This document shows, piece after piece, positions 1 through 7,572 of a stretch of DNA of 11,741 bases. The first letter of the stretch is position 1. Each line of letters opens with the position of its first letter. Location: the NCBI GenBank assembly GCA_025358195.1, contig JANYKP010000509.1:1-11741 (forward strand), written 5' to 3'. The position numbers and the translations under genes were made by a program. The DNA comes from Cyclobacteriaceae bacterium. Its GTDB lineage: Bacteria > Bacteroidota > Bacteroidia > Cytophagales > Cyclobacteriaceae. The notes beneath the pieces are model-generated. The model was not told the DNA's origin. It did not search any database and saw only the letters and a program-made list of their open reading frames with translations.

Positions 1-104
1 AAGGCATCGGAAAAGTCACTGTCCTGGATAGACCAGATATCGAACTCCGTTGGTTCTGGGACTTTGACGTCTCCAATCTACTTATCAAAATCGATCAAAC
101 TATA

Positions 105-371
105 TTAATAATGAAATCGGGCTTGGATGATAGTAAGGACCTGGTCTGGCCTTGTTCCCTGAACGCGATAAACCAGACGGTGTTCATCTGTTATTCTTCT
201 GGACCAGTACCCAGCAAGATTTCCTTTTAATGGTTCGGGTTTACCAAGACCTTTAAATGGATCCCGCTTGATGTCTATAATAAGGTTATTGATCTTCTGA
301 AGAGTCTCAGGATCGTACGCTAGCCAATAAAGATAATCACTCCACCCATGATCTGTGAAAGCAGTGGTCAT
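105..371 (-). CDS. yoeB: YoeB-family mRNA interferase toxin (type II toxin-antitoxin)
   Basis: Toxin of a YefM/YoeB module. The family cleaves mRNA in the ribosomal A site and halts translation until the cognate antitoxin neutralises it. The 88-residue product is close to the usual length (E. coli YoeB is 84) and, from memory of that protein, aligns almost without gaps: the DYLYW segment (residues 12-16), GKPEPLK (43-49), the WSRRIT block (56-61), EHRLVY (63-68) and the terminal HY (87-88). Catalytic residues correspond to E46, R65 and H87, all present, so the enzyme should be active. The gene begins 15 bases after the antitoxin stop and has no strong Shine-Dalgarno, fitting translation from the antitoxin mRNA. 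It is the last gene of the pair; nothing recognisable follows in the 104 bases to the left edge. Confidence 0.95.
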   Translation of the reverse strand: MTTAFTDHGWSDYLYWLAYDPETLQKINNLIIDIKRDPFKGLGKPEPLKGNLAGYWSRRITDEHRLVYRVQGTRPDQVLTIIQARFHY

Positions 372-386
372 CTAGAAATTGAATCG

Positions 387-716
387 TTATTTACCCGGCC
401 GGCCGGTAGGCGTCCGTTTTCTGATCACCTTTGCTCTTGCTTTGCGGGCTGACAGTTTTCCGAGGTCCAAATCAAGCTGTTTCACTACCGCACCTCCAGC
501 CTTGTCTTGCGCAATACTTTCCATTAACCGTTCCGTATTCACGGGGGTGGATAGCAGGTGTGCGGTTTCTTCCATAGCATTAAATGCTTCTAAAGTCAAT
601 ACAACAAAATCCATTTTCTTCGGCCCGGTAAGGACCAAAATATCCTGATCATTCTGGATCTCACGCAGGTGCTCTTTCATTTTCTGCCTGAAGTCAGTGA
701 CGGTAGCCGTTTTCAT
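387..716 (-). CDS. yefM: Phd/YefM-family antitoxin
   Basis: Antitoxin partner of the adjacent YoeB-like toxin. The N-terminal half (about residues 1-55) matches the Phd/YefM DNA-binding and dimerisation fold: an opening MKTATVTDFRQ stretch, the ILVLTGPKK beta-hairpin region around 26-34, and FVVLTLEAFNAMEET at 37-51. The C-terminal half would be the flexible toxin-binding part. At 109 residues it is longer than typical YefM (about 80-90); the extra length is a strongly basic tail (about 88-109, rich in K and R), an unusual feature. Members of the family autorepress their operon together with the toxin. The ATG at 714-716 lies shortly downstream of a good Bacteroidota -10 box, and the toxin follows after 15 bases in the usual antitoxin-first order. 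Pairing with YoeB makes the assignment firm even though antitoxin sequences diverge quickly. Confidence 0.9.
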   Translation of the reverse strand: MKTATVTDFRQKMKEHLREIQNDQDILVLTGPKKMDFVVLTLEAFNAMEETAHLLSTPVNTERLMESIAQDKAGGAVVKQLDLDLGKLSARKARAKVIRKRTPTGRPGK

Positions 717-740
717 CTTTCTTTGAATTTTACTTCACTT

Positions 741-748
741 CAAATATA
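741..748 (-). promoter_or_regulatory. Bacteroidota-type -10 box for the toxin-antitoxin operon
   Basis: On the minus strand these bases read TATATTTG, a perfect match to the Bacteroidota -7 consensus TAnnTTTG, ending 24 bases before the antitoxin ATG. No clear TTTG -33 element is seen at the expected distance; that region is a T-rich run. Known consensus and position support the call; activity is inferred. Confidence 0.5.
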
Positions 749-755
749 ACGAAAA

Positions 756-790
756 ACGTACGTAAAAAAGTTCATTAATATTTATGTACA
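756..790 (-). promoter_or_regulatory. Possible antitoxin/toxin operator: two GTAC-core palindromes
   Basis: ACGTACGT (756-763) is an 8-base perfect palindrome just upstream of the -10 box, and TGTACA (785-790) lies 28 bases further upstream, centre to centre. The E. coli yefM-yoeB operator also uses palindromes with a TGTACA core, so these are reasonable autorepression sites. The spacing is much wider than in E. coli and only the short cores match, so this remains a tentative call. Confidence 0.3.
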
Positions 791-915
791 GGCAAAAAAC
801 CAAGACTTTGAGCTCTTCACGGGTGCGTGGAGTTGGTGGCCGGGGCATCGGGAGGTGTCGAATTGACATTAATCCTGCATGCATCTTTCGAAGCTTCTCT
901 ACATCCGAAAATTAG

Positions 916-2079
916 TTAAAGATACTTCAGTAGCACATTGTCTTTGTGCGCGGTTTTATAGTTGCCATACCATTTGCATACTGGATAAAGTGCAATAACT
1001 ACACCCCACCAAACAAGATAGGTCATCGGAAGCCCCACGCCCGATCCGGTTGCTGGGCGTCCATTATTGAAAAACCCAAACTGCAAATCATTTAATCCGA
1101 ATCCTTGCAGATATAACATCACAAACATTACGGAGTGCGCCAGAAATAAATGAAGAATGAAATAAAATAAAGGTACCCTTCCATAAACAGAAATCACTTC
1201 TGTGAACGGGTTCTTTGCTCTATCGGATAAGGCCAGGATGAAGAACATCCATCCAAGAAACAACAGTACAAATAATAGAGAGGGTGGGTATTTTGTTACA
1301 TTCACAAAGGACAGCAGCGTAAATAATGTTGATTTCTGTTCCGACCATTTTGAAGGGTCACCATACATATTTGTAAAACGAATCAGGCAGAATACCAGTA
1401 ACGCCCCAAAGCCAAGTTGAACAAATAGTTTTATTCTTCTCTCCACGGGCTGTCCAAAAACTTCTCCGCAAGCAAATCCAGTTAAAAGAATGCCGAGCCA
1501 GGGGATTAACGGATATGCCACAAAAAATGTAAAATTTGATGTTACCGTAAATAAATTTCGTTGAAATAATGCGGAAAAAATAAAATTGAAAACAGGGCTT
1601 TCCGGGAACGTTACTCCCTGTAAAAGATTATGGCTGGCCAGAATAAAAAGACCAACCACGCCGATGATGCGAGAAGGAATTTTTAATAAAAACGAAAGAA
1701 CGATAAATCCAAATGCGATCGCAGCAATCACTTCCATAATTAACAATCGGAAATGTATGTCATACCACAGCGCAAAGTTGATGACTGTAAATTCCAGTAG
1801 GAGGAGCCAAATGCCCCTGGTAATTAAAAAAGTTCTGACTGCTGACGTACTATTATTCGATCTACATGCGAGGTAGACGGAAACACCTGATAGAAATACA
1901 AATGTAGGGGCACAGAGATGGGTAATCCAGCGAGTTAAAAATAATCCCGCCGTAGTGGTTTGTAAATTTGTTGGGTCTTGACTAAGAGCTGTACGATGCA
2001 TAAAGTCACGAACATGATCCAACGCCATAATAATCATTACGAATCCCCGCGTGAAGTCAATGCTATAGATCCGTTTCAT
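916..2079 (-). CDS. DUF1624 / heparan-alpha-glucosaminide N-acetyltransferase-like membrane protein
   Basis: A 387-residue integral membrane protein of the DUF1624 (COG3503, HGSNAT_cat) type. The N-terminus has the family signature: IDFTRG (7-12) leading into the first membrane segment and a DHVRDF motif (21-26), whose histidine corresponds to the presumed acyl-transfer histidine. Other typical blocks are FVFLSGVSVYLA (60-71), the KYPPSLLF segment (263-270) before a membrane helix, and VYGRVPLFYFILH (298-310). About nine or ten hydrophobic segments are visible (roughly 11-20, 55-72, 84-103, 113-132, 137-155, 185-206, 217-235, 265-285, 296-325, 353-372). In animals the related enzyme acetylates a sugar amine across the lysosomal membrane; the bacterial substrate is unknown, with envelope glycan acylation an inference. 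It stands alone between a toxin-antitoxin pair and signalling genes, with 179 bases upstream in which I see no perfect TAnnTTTG box. Confidence 0.85.
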   Translation of the reverse strand: MKRIYSIDFTRGFVMIIMALDHVRDFMHRTALSQDPTNLQTTTAGLFLTRWITHLCAPTFVFLSGVSVYLACRSNNSTSAVRTFLITRGIWLLLLEFTVINFALWYDIHFRLLIMEVIAAIAFGFIVLSFLLKIPSRIIGVVGLFILASHNLLQGVTFPESPVFNFIFSALFQRNLFTVTSNFTFFVAYPLIPWLGILLTGFACGEVFGQPVERRIKLFVQLGFGALLVFCLIRFTNMYGDPSKWSEQKSTLFTLLSFVNVTKYPPSLLFVLLFLGWMFFILALSDRAKNPFTEVISVYGRVPLFYFILHLFLAHSVMFVMLYLQGFGLNDLQFGFFNNGRPATGSGVGLPMTYLVWWGVVIALYPVCKWYGNYKTAHKDNVLLKYL

Positions 2080-2258
2080 AACTTTCGAAGCATGATTTAC
2101 CGGTTAAGGTCTTTAACTTTCCGGAGAACTTCAAGTTATCCGTGCTTATGAATCCTGTTGTGAACGATACTAAGGTGGGGGTCTGAACCTTCTTTCTTGA
2201 ATGTTATTTAAGAGTGACCGCTCATTTGGTCTATGATAGGATACGGTGTGTCCCTGAA

Positions 2259-2660
2259 TCAGGCCTCGATCAACATCTTCAGTTTGTCCGGGGTCAGCGG
2301 TTTGGAAATAAATTCGCGTACAGTTTCATAGCTCCTGGATTTCTTAATATCCTCGAGATCAATGGATGAGGTGAGCAAAAAAACGGTGCATTTCTCACGC
2401 AGGGCATTTGGAAACTTCTGGTACTCTGTCAAAAATTCCCAACCATCCATCACGGGCATGTTAACATCCAGAAATATGATATCCGGGAATTGGTCTGGAT
2501 CAGAATCTAACCATCGCTTGAATTGATCCAGGGCCTCTCGCCCATTTGTATAGGCACCTGCCTTAATCTTAAACCCAATGAATATGAGTTTTGCATTGAT
2601 CATGTTCATTACTGGATCATCATCAATCAATAGAATGCGCTTACTTACGTTTTCCATCAT
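2259..2660 (-). CDS. Stand-alone CheY-like response regulator (receiver only)
   Basis: A single receiver domain of 133 residues with no output domain. With the ATG at 2658-2660 as residue 1, the acidic triad is D13-D14-D15, the phosphoacceptor is D65 (IIFLDVNMP), the switch threonine is T97 (LLTSS) and the conserved lysine is K120 (ISKPL); all are intact, so phosphorylation is expected. The frame stays open back to a TTG at 2673-2675, which would add five residues, and a second ATG sits at 2655-2657. I prefer an ATG because it starts close to the first strand of the fold and no ribosome-binding site supports the TTG. It follows another single receiver on the same strand by about 50 bases, probably in one transcript. 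Such regulators act by protein contact or as phosphate relays or sinks; the partner kinase is not obvious. Confidence 0.9.
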   Translation of the reverse strand: MMENVSKRILLIDDDPVMNMINAKLIFIGFKIKAGAYTNGREALDQFKRWLDSDPDQFPDIIFLDVNMPVMDGWEFLTEYQKFPNALREKCTVFLLTSSIDLEDIKKSRSYETVREFISKPLTPDKLKMLIEA

Positions 2661-2710
2661 TTTTAGAGAGCTCAAGCATTCATACTGACCCTTCGTTTAT
2701 TTTACTTCCA

Positions 2711-3118
2711 CTAATTTTTCGATTGCGTAAATTCTTTCAACGTCTCTGGTATTTTATGGAAGTCGTTTGATTTATCGAAAAAGTAATCCGCTCCCAATGC
2801 CAGGGCTTTAATCCTATATTGGGGTCCTGCAAGATTGGTGAGCATCATGATGGTCACTTGGGGATATGTTTTTCGTATCGTGGTAATCAAGTCCATTCCA
2901 TTGATCAACGGTGCATCATCTTCCAAATGGATGTCCAGAATTACAACATGGGGTTGATGATCGTTCATTAAAAGAAGCGCAGAAGCAGTGTTTCTGGCAA
3001 CGCCCATAAACGCTACATTAACCAAATCACTCAGCAAGGCCTGCACCCGTTCTGCGATGACAGGTGAATCATCAACCATCACTACTTTTAAAAGGCCTGT
3101 TAAATTATTTACACTCAT
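2711..3118 (-). CDS. Stand-alone NarL-type receiver protein without DNA-binding domain
   Basis: A 135-residue receiver most like those of LuxR/NarL-family regulators (VVMVDDSPVI, residues 12-21) but ending without the helix-turn-helix. Active-site residues: D16-D17, phosphoacceptor D62 (VVILDIHL), T94 (MMLTN) and K116 within FFDKSND, where the usual K-P is replaced by K-S, as is common in this sub-family. The loop after D62 is enlarged: the conserved glycine comes twelve residues after the aspartate rather than about eight, and the usual proline is shifted (LEDDAPLING). The gene starts at an ATG (3116-3118) without a recognisable Shine-Dalgarno and lies upstream of the second single receiver on the same strand, so the two are probably cotranscribed. 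The output is unknown; protein-protein signalling or a role as phosphate acceptor for a neighbouring kinase is inferred. Confidence 0.9.
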   Translation of the reverse strand: MSVNNLTGLLKVVMVDDSPVIAERVQALLSDLVNVAFMGVARNTASALLLMNDHQPHVVILDIHLEDDAPLINGMDLITTIRKTYPQVTIMMLTNLAGPQYRIKALALGADYFFDKSNDFHKIPETLKEFTQSKN

Positions 3119-3213
3119 CGTTCGTATTTAGGGCCCTCAAAAGTGCGAAAGAAACTGCCCCTACTAAATAGGATGAATTGTGAAAACCTTGTGGTTGGTT
3201 GTACTACAACGAA

Positions 3214-3840
3214 TCACACCAGGCCGTTGTCCAGGGCGTAGCGGGTGAGTTCCGCATTGTTGTGGAGGGCGAGTTTCTCGAGTATCCGTGCGCGGTAGGT
3301 GCTGATCGTGTTTACGCTTAACGAAATCTCCTTCGCAATTTCAGAGACGGTCTTGCCGGTAGCAATTCCCTGGAGTACTTGCATTTCCCGATCCGAAAGC
3401 AGCTCGTGGGCTTGTTTTTCGGTAGTTTCGTTTAGCGTGCCTGCTAATTTTTCCGCTACCGTGGAAGAAATGTATTTGCGACCCGCCAATACTTTATGGA
3501 CCGCGACCAGCAATTCTTCGGTAGCGCTCTCTTTATTCAAAAAACCCGAGGCTCCTGCTTTTAACGCCCGGAGGGCATATTGTTCTTCGGAATGCATACT
3601 GAGCAAAAGAATGGGAGTCTTAATTCCTTCCGCTCTCATTTGCTTCAACGTTTCGATACCGTTTCGGCCTGGCATGGAAATATCAAGTAGTATTACCTCG
3701 AAGGATTTCTTCCGAACTGCTTCCAGTGCCTGGTTGCTATTAACAACTTCCATGACCTCGGCGGTGGGAAATTCGTCTTGCAGCAATTCCATGAGGCCTC
3801 TCCTCACGATGGCATGATCGTCTGCTATCAGGAATTTCAT
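3214..3840 (-). CDS. NarL/LuxR-family response regulator (receiver plus HTH)
   Basis: DNA-binding transcriptional regulator of a two-component pair. The receiver spans about residues 1-118 with D7-D8, phosphoacceptor D53 (VILLDISMPG), S81 in the switch position (LLLSMH) and K103 (FLNKES). A short linker leads to a LuxR-type helix-turn-helix (about 147-208) with the hallmark LSDREMQVLQGIATG and the recognition region EIAKEISLSVNTISTYRAR. Length (208) and layout are standard for the family. Its ATG overlaps the TGA of the upstream kinase in an ATGA arrangement, so the two are translationally coupled and almost certainly cognate: the kinase is of the NarX/DesK class that normally phosphorylates NarL-type regulators. 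This is the only complete gene in the window with a visible DNA-binding output. The target genes are unknown. Confidence 0.96.
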   Translation of the reverse strand: MKFLIADDHAIVRRGLMELLQDEFPTAEVMEVVNSNQALEAVRKKSFEVILLDISMPGRNGIETLKQMRAEGIKTPILLLSMHSEEQYALRALKAGASGFLNKESATEELLVAVHKVLAGRKYISSTVAEKLAGTLNETTEKQAHELLSDREMQVLQGIATGKTVSEIAKEISLSVNTISTYRARILEKLALHNNAELTRYALDNGLV

Positions 3841-6608
3841 GGTAACACGTTAGCGTTGTCTTTTAAAAGCGGGATTTTCAAAATAATAACGGTGCCTGCC
3901 GACGTATCACTTTCAATAGAGAGTTCACCCCGGAGCATGAGTGCCCGTTCCTTCATGCCAATCAATCCCAACGAATGCTTCTTTTTTACTTCCTCCAAAT
4001 CAAACCCCTGACCGTTGTCTCTAATGATAAGCCAGAGATGGCCATCCCTTTGTTCCACCAGCGTCTCAACGCTCGTTGCATTGGCATGACGGGCAATGTT
4101 GGTGAGGGCTTCCTGGTATAATCGGAAAATATTGGTTGAAAGATTTCGTTCCGGGTTAAAGTCACTCAAATCAGTCTGGAAGTGGGATTTAATTCCAGTG
4201 CGCTTCTCGAATTCCTCGCATTGCCACTCAAGTGCTGGTAGTAAACCCAAGTCATCCAGAATGCCCGGTCGAAGCTCCGATGCAATCCGTCTTACTGTTT
4301 TCACGGTTTCGTCAATTAGAGAAATCATGTTTCCCAGTTTTTCCTTCACGGACTTATCCTCCATTGCAATTTTCTTCCCAATCCAGGACGCATCCATTTT
4401 CAAGCCCGTGAGCTGTTGCCCAAGCTCATCATGAATTTCGCGGGCGATACGTGTTCTTTCCTCTTCCCGAACACGGTGCAAATGGGCGGTAAGTTCTTGC
4501 AATTGTTGATAGGAATACTGAAGCTCTGTCTCCACTTTTTTTCGCTCCGTTACATCCTGGCAGGTACCCAGGGCCCGGACGGGTAGTCCTTGATCGTCAT
4601 TAATAATCTTCCAACGCTCTTCCACAAATTTTAGGAGGCCTTCGGGTGTGAGGATTCGATGTTCGATTGTGTTCGTGCCAGGTTTATCAAGCGAACCTAC
4701 AAATGCTTCATCCACTCTTGCTCGGTCCTCCGGATGAACGAACTCCAAAAACCCCTGATGCGATGCGTGGAAAATGTCAGCATCTACTCCAAAAATCCGG
4801 TAGGTTTCCTTCGACCATATTACCTTCAGATTTAAAAGGTCAGTTTCCCAACTGCCCACTTTCGTTACGGCCTGTGCTTCTGCTAACTGTGCTTCGCTAT
4901 TGCGAATTAAATCTTCTGTTCTTTTTCGCTCGGTAATATTTGAAGTAATCCCGAATATTTGCTTTGGGATGCCATCGGGTTTCCTTAAAAAAATGGATTC
5001 TTTGAAATAAAACCAGTGCCACTCTCCGTTTTTGTCACGCATCCTGAATTCATGACGGATGATTTCTTTGTCGTTGGCAGTTTCATATTTCGGGTAAATG
5101 TTCTTGAGATAATATTCAAAATCCTCCGGATGCATCAGGGTAGGCAAGACCTTACTTCCCATTTGTCTTATGTCGTCATTTGTGTAACCCAGATTATGTT
5201 GTATGCCTTGATTTACATACACATTTTCTCTTTCCTCGATATCATAGATGTAAATGATGTCAGGGGATGCGTTAATAACGCTTTCAATAAATATCTGGCT
5301 CTGTCTCAATGCCTCCTCTACTTTTTTGCGTTCGGTAATGTCCGTGTAGAAAATGGTCAAGCCATCCGAAGAAGGGTATACTCGCACGGAAAACCAAATG
5401 TCCATGGGCGCATAGTGGCTTTCAATGTTTACCGCCTTTCGTGTCAGCATGGCCTCGTGATATTTATCCCAAAACACGGTCCCTTCCATTTCAGGATGCA
5501 CGTCCCATATCACTTTTCCGAGCGTCTCCTGCCTGCCCAGAGGGTGAGTGGACATGGCTGCATCATTTAGAAAAGTGTAGCGCCATTCATTGTCAACCGA
5601 AACAACGCTATCGGTGATGCGATTCAAAACGGTTTCCTTCTCTCTGTATGCTTTAATTCTTTCGGCTTCAGCTTTCTTCCGATCCGTGATGTTTCGCATA
5701 AAGGCAGAAATCCCCGTTACTTCGTCCTGTACATTTCGAATGGGATTAAAAAAATATTCAAATATTAATTCCCTGCCAGCCAACGTTCTTTCCAGTTCCA
5801 CTGAAAACCGCTCCCCCCCGAGGACCCGTTCACATAATTTGAAAAGTTCATCGCTGTACAAATCCGGCACAAAGTCCTTGATATCATCGCCCAAATCGAT
5901 TTCCTTTCCCGTAAGCAGTTTCACAAATTTTTTGAAATGGGAATTGCAAAAGAGTAATTTGTACTCGCTGTCAACCGACCAGATAATATCGTCCGTATTT
6001 TCAAGTATGGCTCGCAGCCTGGATTTCGCGCGAACGATTTCCGCTGCTGCTTTTTTCTGTTCAGTAATATCGATCAGGATATTCACAGCGCCGATAACCT
6101 TTCGTGAACTGTCAAACAGAGGAGACGGATGGGCCAATACATAACGCTGTATGCCATCCGGGCGTTGAATGATAATCTCCTGATCAGGAATGGCCCTTTT
6201 TTCTTTTAAAGCGATGGCCATCGGGCAGTCTTCCAGGGCAAGTGGCGTGCCATCAGGCTTAAAGAGTTTCCAGGAGCCACACCACAAATCCTTTCCCACT
6301 TCAGGCACCCTGCCCCATAAATTGACAGCGGCCTGGTTGTAGAATAAAATTCTTCCTTCATTATCACAGTTATATATTGCTTCGGGTAAATGGTGTATGA
6401 GTTGTTGGTATAGCACTTCACGTCCTACAAAAGCGTCCTTAACCCGTTCGGGCGTAGTGTTGTAATTATTTTGAGTGTCAATTACCTCCGATGCTTTTTC
6501 ATCAAGGCGTTGATTGAGTTTACCTCGTCGCCTCCCTAAATTCCAGATGAATAATCCACCGGTAACCGAAAGGATCAGGACTAGCAGGGTTGAAATCAGA
6601 TTTTCCAT
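3837..6608 (-). CDS. Membrane-anchored multi-PAS sensor histidine kinase (HisKA_3, NarX type)
   Basis: Sensor kinase of 923 residues. One N-terminal membrane helix (about 4-24) is followed by RRR, placing the rest in the cytoplasm. Five PAS/PAC modules follow, each closing with a D/N-I/V-T-E/D-K/R-type linker: about 63-185, 193-311, 325-429, 440-562 and 575-691. PAS4 and PAS5 carry the HPED motif of the PAS_3 subtype. PAS1 has a CGSWKL...DCPMA pattern with cysteines 110 and 128. A coiled stretch (about 690-714) leads to HisKA_3 with phosphoacceptor H726 (REIHDELGQQL), then RIASELRPGILDDLGL (774-789) and the ATPase domain: N837 (N box), DNGQGF at 864-869 and GLIGM at 881-885. All catalytic elements are intact. 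With no periplasmic domain, it probably senses intracellular or membrane-derived signals through PAS. It overlaps the LuxR-type regulator gene by four bases; that protein is the expected substrate. No clear promoter is seen upstream. Confidence 0.95.
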   Translation of the reverse strand: MENLISTLLVLILSVTGGLFIWNLGRRRGKLNQRLDEKASEVIDTQNNYNTTPERVKDAFVGREVLYQQLIHHLPEAIYNCDNEGRILFYNQAAVNLWGRVPEVGKDLWCGSWKLFKPDGTPLALEDCPMAIALKEKRAIPDQEIIIQRPDGIQRYVLAHPSPLFDSSRKVIGAVNILIDITEQKKAAAEIVRAKSRLRAILENTDDIIWSVDSEYKLLFCNSHFKKFVKLLTGKEIDLGDDIKDFVPDLYSDELFKLCERVLGGERFSVELERTLAGRELIFEYFFNPIRNVQDEVTGISAFMRNITDRKKAEAERIKAYREKETVLNRITDSVVSVDNEWRYTFLNDAAMSTHPLGRQETLGKVIWDVHPEMEGTVFWDKYHEAMLTRKAVNIESHYAPMDIWFSVRVYPSSDGLTIFYTDITERKKVEEALRQSQIFIESVINASPDIIYIYDIEERENVYVNQGIQHNLGYTNDDIRQMGSKVLPTLMHPEDFEYYLKNIYPKYETANDKEIIRHEFRMRDKNGEWHWFYFKESIFLRKPDGIPKQIFGITSNITERKRTEDLIRNSEAQLAEAQAVTKVGSWETDLLNLKVIWSKETYRIFGVDADIFHASHQGFLEFVHPEDRARVDEAFVGSLDKPGTNTIEHRILTPEGLLKFVEERWKIINDDQGLPVRALGTCQDVTERKKVETELQYSYQQLQELTAHLHRVREEERTRIAREIHDELGQQLTGLKMDASWIGKKIAMEDKSVKEKLGNMISLIDETVKTVRRIASELRPGILDDLGLLPALEWQCEEFEKRTGIKSHFQTDLSDFNPERNLSTNIFRLYQEALTNIARHANATSVETLVEQRDGHLWLIIRDNGQGFDLEEVKKKHSLGLIGMKERALMLRGELSIESDTSAGTVIILKIPLLKDNANVLP

Positions 6609-6780
6609 TTCTTAAGGAAATCCCATCCATTAATGCATGAATCGAAATTGAACTCGACTTTAGTTTAAAAGGGTATGTTCTAAGGAGTTTCGATGAGTAA
6701 AATAGTCAATTTTCTGACGAAATGATGCTGGAAAGAAACGGTTAATTATTTGGCCCGTTATACGTCCCCGGGATAAACAA

Positions 6781-6797
6781 ACCAATTTGCAATTGGT
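6781..6797. repeat. 7-base perfect inverted repeat
   Basis: ACCAATT (6781-6787) and AATTGGT (6791-6797) are separated by TGC. It lies in the 273-base gap between the five-PAS kinase and the sensorless kinase, about 170 bases upstream of the former. It has no adjoining T-run on either strand, so a regulator-binding site is more likely than a terminator; the role is not established. Confidence 0.35.
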
Positions 6798-6881
6798 GCT
6801 AAAAGCCATGGCCTTTTATTCCATCTCCCTATGAACCGCGGACTCTGACCTCTACAACGGTGGTCTATCAAGACCTAAAGT

Positions 6882-7568
6882 TTAGATTGACTTCGGCGCT
6901 TTTGGAAAAGAAGCCGTGATCGTGGTACCCTCCGCAGATTTGGATTCGCACGACATCGACCCGCCCATTTTATCAGCCAGGCTTTTGGCAAGAAACAGGC
7001 CCATGCCTACGCCAATTGAATTTTCCGATCCACGGAAAAAAACATCGAAAATCCGCTTTTGTTGCTCCTCCGGGATTCCCTTCCCATTGTCATACACTTC
7101 CAGTTTGTAACCAAGTTCATTTGAATCAAGGCGGATGATAATTTTTCTTTCCTTTTTTTGAGAATCATGGAAAGAAATTGAATTTGATACGAGGTGCTTT
7201 AAAATTCTGAGCGTACTGTATTTGTCGATACCCCAGACGACGGAGGATGGCACATCAGAAATCAGGTCAATTTTACACGCGTCGAGCTGATTCTTAAACT
7301 CACTCCTGATCCCCTGAAATATTTCGTGTGGATCCAGTTGCTCAACCAGTAAGGGCCGTTGACTATTAACCATGTACTCTTGCAGGGTGGATATAAGTTT
7401 ATCCATCTTATGTGTGCAGGCCTCTATCATCTCCAGACATTTATGTGTCTCCACATCATGTGGGTAATATTCTGCAATCCGGACAAGTCCCTGAATGGAG
7501 GAAACCGGAGCCCGAAGGTCATGTGAACAGCTGTAGATAAATTTTTCGATCAGATATTGTGAATTCAT
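6882..7568 (-). CDS. Histidine kinase core lacking any sensor domain (HisKA-HATPase)
   Basis: A 228-residue protein made only of a dimerisation/phosphoacceptor domain and an ATPase domain. H16 sits in FIYSCSHDLRAPVSS, practically at the N-terminus; the second helix runs to about residue 66. The ATPase domain has N129 in the N box (LKHLVSNSISF), DNGKGI at 160-165 (G1), the VFFRG F-box around 177-180 and GVGMGLFLAK at 186-195 (G2), so catalysis should be possible. Kinases with this type of H box normally carry PAS or membrane sensor domains in front; here nothing precedes except a 70-residue membrane peptide gene ending four bases upstream. The protein has no membrane segment and is probably cytosolic. 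It may take its input from the small peptide or from another protein, or it may be the surviving half of a longer kinase. No adjacent regulator is in the same operon, so the partner is unknown. Confidence 0.9.
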   Translation of the reverse strand: MNSQYLIEKFIYSCSHDLRAPVSSIQGLVRIAEYYPHDVETHKCLEMIEACTHKMDKLISTLQEYMVNSQRPLLVEQLDPHEIFQGIRSEFKNQLDACKIDLISDVPSSVVWGIDKYSTLRILKHLVSNSISFHDSQKKERKIIIRLDSNELGYKLEVYDNGKGIPEEQQKRIFDVFFRGSENSIGVGMGLFLAKSLADKMGGSMSCESKSAEGTTITASFPKAPKSI

Positions 7569-7572
7569 AGAT

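Noticed and set aside
1..104. Open reading frames entering from the left edge on both strands
   Set aside because: At least three frames are open for 20-35 codons in this short stretch and none gives a recognisable protein end; a choice cannot be made without upstream sequence.
2661..2675. TTG start extending the receiver gene at 2259 by five codons
   Set aside because: No ribosome-binding site favours it, and two ATG codons lie directly downstream close to the first strand of the receiver fold.
3198..3210. Perfect palindrome GTTGTA-C-TACAAC just after the LuxR-type regulator stop
   Set aside because: Considered as a terminator, but a one-base loop cannot form a normal hairpin and no T-run follows on the minus strand. 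It could still be a binding site; evidence is too thin.
3299..3817. Plus-strand 172-codon open frame
   Set aside because: It is the antisense shadow of the LuxR-type regulator; the product is serine-rich and unlike any known domain.
5016..6144. Two plus-strand 184-codon open frames
   Set aside because: Both are antisense to the PAS region of the large kinase, whose domains are intact and continuous.
6800..6820. Hairpin-like TAAAA-GCCATGGC-C-TTTTA element
   Set aside because: The core is a self-palindrome without a loop and the outer arms are simple A/T runs with a bulge; not a convincing terminator.
6862..6875. GGTCT-ATCA-AGACC stem-loop downstream of the sensorless kinase
   Set aside because: Only five base pairs and no T-run on the minus strand, so a rho-independent terminator is not supported.
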